Assembly (NCBI GenBank): GCA_965223835.1
Contig: CBDCXQ010000001.1
Location: 5,766,001 to 5,830,000 of the forward strand
Length of the DNA: 64,000 nucleotides
From: CAVYXZ01 sp965223835
GTDB taxonomy: Bacteria > Chloroflexota > Anaerolineae > Aggregatilineales > Phototrophicaceae
Direction of reading: 5' to 3'
Part shown: positions 16,871 to 24,008 of the stretch, one piece after another
Numbering within the stretch: position 1 is the stretch's first letter
Layout of the letters: every line of letters starts with the position of its first letter
Made by a program: the position numbers and the translations under genes
Notes under the pieces: model-generated
Seen by the model: the letters and a program-made list of their open reading frames with translations, nothing else
Databases searched by the model: none
Told to the model about the DNA's origin: nothing

Positions 16871-18733
16871 ATGAGTGTGAAAGACATTCAGCCGCACAAG
16901 GAACCCTTCCATTGGGAAGCCGAAGAGTCGTATGTCGACCGCCGGCGTAAACTCCCGTACCGTATTCGCCGCTTTATCAAACGGACCTGGTTGCTGGCGC
17001 TGATTCTGAGCCTGGTGATGGTGACATTGCTCAACGCCCAGATCATGCGCACGATTATTCCCATCGCCGGGCAGGTGTTGCAGGTCGTGGCCTTCATTTT
17101 TATCTTTCTCTCCCAGTTCATTCTGTTGTTCTGGTTTCTGGCGCGGACCCGGAGCTATACCATCATGCCCGACTCGGGCGGTGATGGGGTCAGCTTTGAA
17201 GACTATCGCGGTCAACCCGAAATTCTAGAACAAGCCGAGCAGATTGTGACGCTGTTGCGGGGCGTGAAAGCCTTTGAAGGTGCGGGTGGTGAACCGTTAA
17301 ACGGTCTGCTCCTGGAAGGCCCTCCGGGAACGGGCAAAACCTGGCTGGCACAGGCTATCAGTACCGAAGCCAATGTACCCTTTTTCTACATGGACGCCTC
17401 TGGTTTGCAGGCGATGTTCATCGGGGTTGGCCCCATGAAGGTGATGGGTCTGTTCCGCAAAGCCCGCAAAATGGCGAAACGTTATGGCGCATCGGTCATC
17501 TTCCTGGACGAGATTGATGCCATTGGGTCGCGCGGCGGCGTTGCCTCGGTAGGTGACGGCGACGAAGGCGAAAATGGCATGTATGGTGGTGGCGGTTCGG
17601 GCGGTATGGGTGTGCTGAGTACCATGCTCATCGAGATGGACGGCTTCAGTCAGGAACATGGTTGGCGGGCAAAGTGGCGTACCTGGTGGTATAAGACCAT
17701 CATGCGGCGGAAACCGCCCAAGCCGGATAAGCGCGTCCTGGTAATTGGGGCAACGAACCGCATCTCGGCACTGGACCGGGCATTATTGCGTCCCGGTCGG
17801 TTTGACAAGAAGATCCGGGTTGATGTGCCTGATATGGAAGGGCGGCGTGAGATCTTCGAGTACTATCTCGACAAATATGCGCACGACGACACCATGGAAC
17901 CGACCATTCTGGCTTCGGAGACCCCTGGTTACTCACCGGCGGACATTAAGTATTTGTTGAACGAAGCTCTGCGTTATGCGTTCTTTGATGGCCGCAGTGT
18001 GATTAGCTATAATGATTTTATGCGGGCCAAACCCGAACATGAAATGGGCCTGCGCTCACCGATGAAACATATGTCCCTCGAAGCCAAGCGACGTCTCGCC
18101 TACTATCAGGCTGGTAAGGCGGTGGCGGTTCGTTTGTTTATGCCCTCACATCGCATTAGCCGCATTACCATCGTGCGGCAGGGGATGCATTATGGACATG
18201 TGTGGCATTATCCGGCGCAAGAATCGTATCAAGGCCTACAGATCAAACCCGAATTGATGGAGCGCGTCAAAGTTGCCATCGCAGGCAAAGCGGCTGAGAT
18301 CGAATTTTGCGGCATTGAGAATCAAAGTACGCTGGTCGGACGTGACTTAAATCGTGTCTATGGTTTACTGGCGGCGATGGCGAATGCCGGTATGTTCGAC
18401 ACGATGGGTGCGACCTCGGGCTACGTGTTTGATATGTTCCGCGGGGCGCGGATGCAATGGAGTCCTGAACAGGCACGGGCGATTGAGGAAGCGTACCAGG
18501 AAGTGCTGCGGATCACACGCATTGAACTGCGCAAGCACGGCGAAGTCGTTCATGCCCTGACCGACCTGCTGATGGAAAAGGAAGAATTGCTCACCGACGA
18601 AGTGCGGGCGTTCTTCGATCAGTATGGGTTGTATACACCGGATCCCACCATCATCCGCGATGGTGAGGAGTATCACATTTTACCGGAGTCGATGATGCAG
18701 GATGTGCTACCGGCTGAAGCCAGCGGTGATTAA
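16871..18733 (+). CDS. FtsH-like membrane AAA protein with degenerate protease site
   Basis: 620 residues, similar over its whole length to the preceding protein: membrane helices near residues 38-92, Walker A GPPGTGKTWLAQAIS, Walker B ASVIFLDEIDAIGSRGG and LLRPGRFDKKIRV are intact. At the zinc site the partner's HEAAH reads YQAGK here, so both His ligands and the catalytic Glu are gone while the third-ligand Asp (VGRDLN) remains. It should be an ATPase without proteolysis, like FtsHi proteins of plastids, and may form mixed rings with its neighbour. A Gly-rich insertion (MYGGGGSGGMG) follows Walker B. RBS AAGGA. Confidence 0.85.
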   Translation: MSVKDIQPHKEPFHWEAEESYVDRRRKLPYRIRRFIKRTWLLALILSLVMVTLLNAQIMRTIIPIAGQVLQVVAFIFIFLSQFILLFWFLARTRSYTIMPDSGGDGVSFEDYRGQPEILEQAEQIVTLLRGVKAFEGAGGEPLNGLLLEGPPGTGKTWLAQAISTEANVPFFYMDASGLQAMFIGVGPMKVMGLFRKARKMAKRYGASVIFLDEIDAIGSRGGVASVGDGDEGENGMYGGGGSGGMGVLSTMLIEMDGFSQEHGWRAKWRTWWYKTIMRRKPPKPDKRVLVIGATNRISALDRALLRPGRFDKKIRVDVPDMEGRREIFEYYLDKYAHDDTMEPTILASETPGYSPADIKYLLNEALRYAFFDGRSVISYNDFMRAKPEHEMGLRSPMKHMSLEAKRRLAYYQAGKAVAVRLFMPSHRISRITIVRQGMHYGHVWHYPAQESYQGLQIKPELMERVKVAIAGKAAEIEFCGIENQSTLVGRDLNRVYGLLAAMANAGMFDTMGATSGYVFDMFRGARMQWSPEQARAIEEAYQEVLRITRIELRKHGEVVHALTDLLMEKEELLTDEVRAFFDQYGLYTPDPTIIRDGEEYHILPESMMQDVLPAEASGD

Positions 18734-18764
18734 CCCGACGGCATTACCAATCGCATAAATGACG

Positions 18765-18791
18765 AAACAGGGGCCTGGTGTGCCCTTGTTT
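18765..18791 (+). terminator. Terminator after the FtsH-like pair
   Basis: AAACAGGGGC pairs with GCCCTTGTTT (one G-T) around a seven-base loop, followed by TTGTTTCT. It is 31 bp past the stop of the second FtsH-like gene. Confidence 0.7.
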
Positions 18792-18827
18792 TGTTTCTAT
18801 GATTTCCGATAACCGGGTCTTTTGCGT

Positions 18828-18833
18828 TATAAT
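18828..18833 (+). promoter_or_regulatory. Candidate -10 box (TATAAT)
   Basis: A perfect TATAAT just after the terminator and 26 bp before the ATG of the SRPBCC gene. No good -35 is visible. Confidence 0.45.
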
Positions 18834-18859
18834 GCGGGTAGAATTCAGGAGAATGTAAG

Positions 18860-19321
18860 ATGCCCCAGGTAGAAGAATCGATTGATATTCAAGCACCGGT
18901 TCAAGTCGTTTTTGGCATCATTGCCGATCAGCCCGAACGGATGGCTGAATGGTGGCCGCCGATCGAACTCCAGGAACGGGTCACACCACCCCCGACTGCT
19001 GTCGGCTCGATTTCTCGCTACGTCTACAACATGATGAATGTCTCGATTCGCGGCGAACATGAGGTGATGGACTATAAAGAAAATCGGCATTTGCGGGTTG
19101 AAACCATCAGCGGCATCGACAGTGCCTTCGATTTTCGCTTCGAGCCATTAACGGCTTCGAGTACGCGCCTGACCATTGCTGTCAATTATCGACTGCCTGG
19201 CTCGGTCGTGGGTCAACTCATGAACCGTCTTGTAATCGAAGAGCGCAATATCAAGGATTTGCAGGAAGGCCTGCGTAATCTGAAATCAATGGCTGAGGCC
19301 GAAACAGCATCAGAGGTTTAA
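18860..19321 (+). CDS. SRPBCC (START-like) family protein
   Basis: 153 residues. The fold is recognisable by the opening VEESIDIQAPVQVVFGIIADQPERMAEWW, the central strand pairs and the long C-terminal helix (VVGQLMNRLVIEERNIKDLQEGLRNL). SRPBCC proteins bind hydrophobic ligands in a deep cavity. CoxG-like members are commonly encoded beside CoxE-like VWA proteins, which agrees with the VWA gene 32 bp downstream. RBS AGGAGAA eight bases before ATG. Confidence 0.8.
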   Translation: MPQVEESIDIQAPVQVVFGIIADQPERMAEWWPPIELQERVTPPPTAVGSISRYVYNMMNVSIRGEHEVMDYKENRHLRVETISGIDSAFDFRFEPLTASSTRLTIAVNYRLPGSVVGQLMNRLVIEERNIKDLQEGLRNLKSMAEAETASEV

Positions 19322-19353
19322 ACGCCGGTTAGAGTTGAGAGAGGGTTTATTGT

Positions 19354-20736
19354 ATGGATAAGCGAATGGTGGATTTTATTCGAGCGCTACGAGCGGCGGG
19401 CGTGCGCATTTCATTAGCCGAAAGCCAGGACGCCATGTATGGCGTTGAATTGCTGGGCGTGAATGACCGCGAACAATTTGCTTCGGCTTTGAAGACAACG
19501 CTGGTGAAGGAAGCCCGCGATCAGGGTAAATTTGATTATTTCTTCCCGCTGTTCTTTGCGTCCGGTCAACCCCCGCTGGAAAATATTCCCGACAACTTAT
19601 CACCGGAAGATCAGCAAAAGTTGCGCGAAGCCCTGCAATCTCTGATGGGAGATCTGGGGGCGCTCAAGGACCTGCTGCGGCAGATGCTCCAGGGCCAGCA
19701 TTTTTCGCAGGAGCAGCTTGAGCAGATGGGCCAGATGTCCGGCTTGCCGCAGGGTTCAGACATGTATGAGCGGCAATGGTTCGAGCGGCGCATGAAGCAG
19801 CAGGCCGGGATGCGCCAGATCCAGGAATTGATTGAAGCGTTGATGCAAGAACTGGAAGCGATGGGCATGAGCGCCGAAGCCCGCGAACAGGTCCGGGAGA
19901 TGTTACAACAGAACGCCGAGGGATTGGCGGAGCAAATCTCGCAATATGTTGGCTCCAACCTGGCGGAGCAGATGGCAAATGAAGACCCTCAACCCAAGCC
20001 AGATTTAATGGATGTGCCGTTTGAATACATGGGCTATCAGGAAGCTGACGCCCTCCGTGATGAAATTCGCCGACTGGCGGCCCGGTTACGCAGCCGGGCA
20101 TCGTTGCGCCAGAAACGAGCGAAATTAGGCGACCCCGACCCGCGCAAGACGATGCGGTCCAATATGCGGTATGGTGGGGTTCCGTTGGAAATCCGGTATA
20201 AGACGCGCCACAAAAAACCGGCGCTGGTGCTGATCTGTGATGCCAGTACATCCATGCGCTACTCGGTCGAGTTTATGCTCACGCTGGTCTACGAACTTCA
20301 AGATCAAGTTGCCCGCACCAATAGCTTCATCTTCATTGACGATCTGGTTGACATCAGCATGGATCTGGCCGAGGAACAGCCCCGTGACGCCGTTCAGAAA
20401 GTCATGAATGCCAACCCGCCCGGTCATTATAATACCGACCTGGGCAACAGCCTGAATACCTTCTGTCACGAGCATATGAGCTGCATTGACCATCGCACCA
20501 CCGTGATTTTGCTGGGGGATGGGCGCAACAACTTCAATGATCCACGTCTTGACCTGGCAGAGCAGATTCAGCGTCGGGCGCGGCGGACCATCTGGTTCAA
20601 CCCCGAATCACGTGGGCAATGGGGAACGGGCGATAGCGACATGCACCTGTACGCCAACCATGCGGATCATATATTCAGAGTGACAACGCTGCGCGAACTG
20701 GCCGACGCCGTCGATAAAATTCTGACTGATGGCTAA
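19354..20736 (+). CDS. CoxE-like VWA domain protein
   Basis: 460 residues. The N-terminus (MVDFIRALRAAGVRISLAESQDAMYGVELLG) is the signature of CoxE/YeiQ-type VWA proteins. A Gln/Met-rich helical middle (residues ~85-205) follows, then a VWA domain with the metal-site motif DASTSM (the last position is Met rather than Ser), a Thr in YNTDLG and Asp in LLGDGRNN. Such proteins normally work with a MoxR AAA ATPase as a chaperone for metal centres or other complexes. No MoxR gene is adjacent; the nearest AAA genes are the FtsH-like pair upstream. RBS GAGAGGG. Confidence 0.82.
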   Translation: MDKRMVDFIRALRAAGVRISLAESQDAMYGVELLGVNDREQFASALKTTLVKEARDQGKFDYFFPLFFASGQPPLENIPDNLSPEDQQKLREALQSLMGDLGALKDLLRQMLQGQHFSQEQLEQMGQMSGLPQGSDMYERQWFERRMKQQAGMRQIQELIEALMQELEAMGMSAEAREQVREMLQQNAEGLAEQISQYVGSNLAEQMANEDPQPKPDLMDVPFEYMGYQEADALRDEIRRLAARLRSRASLRQKRAKLGDPDPRKTMRSNMRYGGVPLEIRYKTRHKKPALVLICDASTSMRYSVEFMLTLVYELQDQVARTNSFIFIDDLVDISMDLAEEQPRDAVQKVMNANPPGHYNTDLGNSLNTFCHEHMSCIDHRTTVILLGDGRNNFNDPRLDLAEQIQRRARRTIWFNPESRGQWGTGDSDMHLYANHADHIFRVTTLRELADAVDKILTDG

Positions 20737-20764
20737 AAAACAACGTACAATCTAAACTCGTTAC

Positions 20765-20797
20765 AGCCCTCTCTGGAGAACACAGGCAGGGCTTTTT
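20765..20797 (+). terminator. Terminator after the VWA gene
   Basis: AGCCCT at 20765-20770 pairs with AGGGCT at 20788-20793, followed by a T-run to 20797. Confidence 0.75.
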
Positions 20798-20881
20798 GTT
20801 GCAAGTTTCTTGCCAATCCCTACCGGGTCAGGGCGACAGCAGCTATGATGGTAAATATCATTAAACGACAGGCAAAGCATA

Positions 20882-22627
20882 ATGACGACCATAGAAAATC
20901 GTGATTCTTTTGAAACCATTAACCATGAAGTTGATTTTTGTATCGTCGGCGGCGGTATGGCCGGGTTGTGTGCGGCGCTGGCGGCGGCCCGCAATGGGGC
21001 AAAAACGCTTCTCATGCAAGATCGACCGATGTTAGGCGGTAACGCCTCGTCAGAGGTGCGCATGTGGATTTGCGGCGCACATGGCGCGGATAATAAAGAG
21101 ACCGGCATTTTAGAAGAGATCATGCTGGAGAATTATTATCGCAACAGTGGGTTGAAATATACGTTGTGGGACACGGTCATGTATGAAAAGGCGCGGTTTC
21201 AGGAGAACCTGACGCTGCTGCTGAACACTACCTGCAACGACCTGGAGATGACCGGTGAGCGCATCCAGACCATTATTGGCTGGCAGTCACCATCGCAAAT
21301 CTGGCACCACGTTCAGGCCAAATACTTTGCCGATTGTTCCGGCGACTCGGTGCTGCGCATCTCTGGCGCAGAATATCGCTGGGGCCGCGAAGCCCGCGAC
21401 GAGTTTAACGAATCGCTTGCGCCTGAAGTGGCCGACCGCAAAACAATGGGCAATTCGCTGTTGCTGCAACTTCGGGAAGTGGATGAGCACGTGCCGTTTG
21501 TGCCACCGGCCTGGGCCAACAAGTATACCGAAGACGACCTGCCGAATCGGTCGTTGCGGCCCAAAGGCAATAATTTCTGGTGGCTTGAGATCGGCGGGGT
21601 GCAGGATACCATCAGCGATAACGAGGTCATCCGTGACGAATTACTCAAAATTGGTTATGGCGTGTGGGACCTCATCAAAAATCACCCCGACGGGCGCGGT
21701 CACGGTTGGGAACTGGAATGGATTGGGCAGTTGCCGGGCAAGCGCGAGAATGTGCGCTATGTGGGCGATCATATCCTGACGCAAAACGATGTTGACGCTG
21801 AGGGGCGCTTTGACGATATGGTAGCTTACGGGGGCTGGTCAATGGACGATCATCACCCGGAAGCGATTAATCATCCCGGCAAGCCGACCATCTTTCATCC
21901 GGCACCATCCCCCTATGGCATCCCCTACCGGGCGCTCTATTCACGCAATATCGAGAATCTATTTTTCGCCGGGCGCAATATATCGACGACCCACATGGCC
22001 CTGAGTTCGACGCGTGTGATGGCGACCTGTGCGGTGATCGGGCAGGCGATGGGCACCGCAGCCGCGCTGGCTGTGCGCGATAATCTTACGCCGCGCGCGG
22101 TCTATGAACACCGCATCACCGAATTACAAGAATTGCTGATGGACCAGGATGCTTATCTCCCCTGGCACACGCGTTCAATTCCAGAAATCAGTCAAAAAGC
22201 TGAATTACATGCCTCAAATGGTGCCGATGCTGAACCACTGCGCAACGGGGTCGACCGCTCTTTAGACAAAGTGGATAATGGCTGGTGGGGCGCACCGGGG
22301 TCATTTGTGGAATATTGTGCCAGCGATGAAGTCCATGTCATCCAGGCCCGTTTCACCTTTGATAGTGACCTGCGGAAAAATAAGCGGATGCCCTGTCAAT
22401 ATCCCAAAGGCGGTCACCATGTCACGATTCCGCCGATGATGACGCGCGATTTTGACCTGCAAGCACTGCGAGCCGATGGCACATGGGAAACGGTCGCGGA
22501 AGTGCGCAATAATTATCAGCGGCTGGTGAAAGTGCCGCTGGATGTGTTGACACGTGGCATTCGCTTTATCCCGCTGGCGAGTTGGGGCGCGGACGAAGTT
22601 CACGTCTTCGCTTTTGATATTCGCTGA
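20882..22627 (+). CDS. FAD-dependent oxidoreductase (FAD_oxidored family)
   Basis: 581 residues. The dinucleotide-binding fold begins at residue ~20 (FCIVGGGMAGLCAALAAARNG) and continues with the family motif MLGGNASSEVRMWICGAHG; the second FAD contact is seen near LFFAGRNISTTHMALSSTRVM. The family (PF12831-like) includes enzymes near sugar-degradation genes, but the substrate is unknown. Residues ~430-581 form an extra beta-rich domain (GWWGAPGSFVEY to the C-terminus) like those for carbohydrate binding. It is a single gene between terminators and a likely new promoter. Confidence 0.82.
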   Translation: MTTIENRDSFETINHEVDFCIVGGGMAGLCAALAAARNGAKTLLMQDRPMLGGNASSEVRMWICGAHGADNKETGILEEIMLENYYRNSGLKYTLWDTVMYEKARFQENLTLLLNTTCNDLEMTGERIQTIIGWQSPSQIWHHVQAKYFADCSGDSVLRISGAEYRWGREARDEFNESLAPEVADRKTMGNSLLLQLREVDEHVPFVPPAWANKYTEDDLPNRSLRPKGNNFWWLEIGGVQDTISDNEVIRDELLKIGYGVWDLIKNHPDGRGHGWELEWIGQLPGKRENVRYVGDHILTQNDVDAEGRFDDMVAYGGWSMDDHHPEAINHPGKPTIFHPAPSPYGIPYRALYSRNIENLFFAGRNISTTHMALSSTRVMATCAVIGQAMGTAAALAVRDNLTPRAVYEHRITELQELLMDQDAYLPWHTRSIPEISQKAELHASNGADAEPLRNGVDRSLDKVDNGWWGAPGSFVEYCASDEVHVIQARFTFDSDLRKNKRMPCQYPKGGHHVTIPPMMTRDFDLQALRADGTWETVAEVRNNYQRLVKVPLDVLTRGIRFIPLASWGADEVHVFAFDIR

Positions 22628-22692
22628 GCGTTTGCAACTTGATCGAACGCCGGCGCGTATAATCAGCAGTAAATGCAGCGGAGGCTTTAACA

Positions 22693-23778
22693 ATGGCAAC
22701 AGCGGAAGTATCACAGAATTCGATAGCGACTACAACGCGGCGGAAATCCGGTTATCCGGTCGCCGGGGCACGCTTTGATCTCATAGCGACGCTGCTGGCG
22801 GTATGGGTGATTATCGGCGTGTTTGTTGATGTCAATGCACACAATCATGGGCAGGTAGACGATACGTTCTTCACGCCCTGGCACTTTCTGTTGTATTCAG
22901 GTGTCGTGGCGAACGGCCTGTTTTTCGCCATCGCCCAACTGCGTAACGTGAATCAAGGTTATTCGTGGGTACGGTCGCTGCCGTCGGGTTACTTCCTCTC
23001 GCTCGTGGGTGCCATTGTCTTTGCGTTTGCCGGGGGCTTCGATTTTGTCTGGCACAGTTTATTTGGCTTCGAAGCTAATCTGGAAGCCCTGCTCAGCCCG
23101 GCGCATTTGTTGCTAGCCGTAGGTGCGGTCTTGTTTATGATCGGGCCGCTGCGCGCGCTGTGGGGTCGTCAGGAAGCCCAAACCGGTTGGCGGACGCTCT
23201 ACCCGGCGATCGTCTCGGCGTTGATTACGATGGCGCTGCTGACGATGTTTACGCAATTTGCTAACGTTATGAGTCAACCGGAAATGTTCGCTGGACGGCG
23301 TGCCCCCGCTGGCAACTCCTTCTTCTGGGACGCGGTACTGGCAGCCAGCGTCCTGATTCCCACCGTGATAATCATGGGGACAGTGCTGTTGTTGCTGCGC
23401 CGCTGGACGCTACCGGTAGGAGCCATCACCTTTGTGCTCACGGTTCATGCCGCCATGATGTTGTGGCTGCGGATTAGACAGACTGGCGAATTCTGGCCGA
23501 TTCTGCTGGGCGCGTTCTTGACCGGGGTTGTCGGTGATGTAATGGTGCTGCGCTGGCGGCCCTCGGTACACAATGTAGGCGCATTGCGCTTCTTCGCCTT
23601 TAGCCTGCCACTGCTCTATTTTCTATTGTTCTTCATCATTCTGCTGACGACCAGTGGCGTCTGGTGGAGCATACACATGTGGTTGGGCGTTACCTTCATG
23701 GCTGGCATTACTGGTCTCGGCCTCAGCTATCTGGTTGCGCCGCCTGCGATACCCGGTGAAGTAAAGATCTGGAATTAA
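22693..23778 (+). CDS. Polytopic membrane protein, unknown function
   Basis: 361 residues with about nine hydrophobic helices; the first is near residue 30 (LIATLLAVWVIIGVFVDVNAH). His, Asp and Phe residues in loops (NAHNHGQVDDTFFTPWHFLLY, FDFVWHSLFGFE) are suggestive of a metal or cofactor site, but I do not recognise the family. RBS AGCGGAGG; a TATAAT at about 22657 lies 31 bp upstream. Probably transcribed alone. Confidence 0.75.
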   Translation: MATAEVSQNSIATTTRRKSGYPVAGARFDLIATLLAVWVIIGVFVDVNAHNHGQVDDTFFTPWHFLLYSGVVANGLFFAIAQLRNVNQGYSWVRSLPSGYFLSLVGAIVFAFAGGFDFVWHSLFGFEANLEALLSPAHLLLAVGAVLFMIGPLRALWGRQEAQTGWRTLYPAIVSALITMALLTMFTQFANVMSQPEMFAGRRAPAGNSFFWDAVLAASVLIPTVIIMGTVLLLLRRWTLPVGAITFVLTVHAAMMLWLRIRQTGEFWPILLGAFLTGVVGDVMVLRWRPSVHNVGALRFFAFSLPLLYFLLFFIILLTTSGVWWSIHMWLGVTFMAGITGLGLSYLVAPPAIPGEVKIWN

Positions 23779-23823
23779 CGCCCGTCACCGCAACCAGGAG
23801 TGACGGAAATATCATAACGCATG

Positions 23824-23893
23824 TTACGCAAGCATCCAGGTTGTAGGGTGCGACTCGCCGAGTCACCCTACGATTTTCGGCTCAAATGCGTAA
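23824..23893. repeat. TIR-bounded palindromic repeat, copy B (inverted relative to A)
   Basis: 70 bp with TTACGCA/TGCGTAA ends. Read on the minus strand it matches copy A at 9579-9650 nearly base for base, including the CGACTCG core and the flanking AACCTGGAT and GAGCCGAAA segments. Confidence 0.8.
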
Positions 23894-23912
23894 GGTGAAC
23901 TAATAACTGACC

Positions 23913-23985
23913 TTACGCACCTTGTGCTTGTAGGCAGTGGGTTTAAACCCACTATTTGGGTACAAATTCGAGTGAATCTGCGTAA
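23913..23985. repeat. TIR-bounded palindromic repeat, copy C with different core
   Basis: 73 bp with the same TTACGCA/TGCGTAA ends and the same outer bases (CCTTACGCACCTTG, TGCGTAACATCAAC) as copy A. The centre is instead the perfect 18-bp palindrome AGTGGGTTTAAACCCACT. It lies 20 bp from copy B and 23 bp from the end of the kinase gene. Confidence 0.75.
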
Positions 23986-24008
23986 CATCAACGAATAATT
24001 CTGGACCA

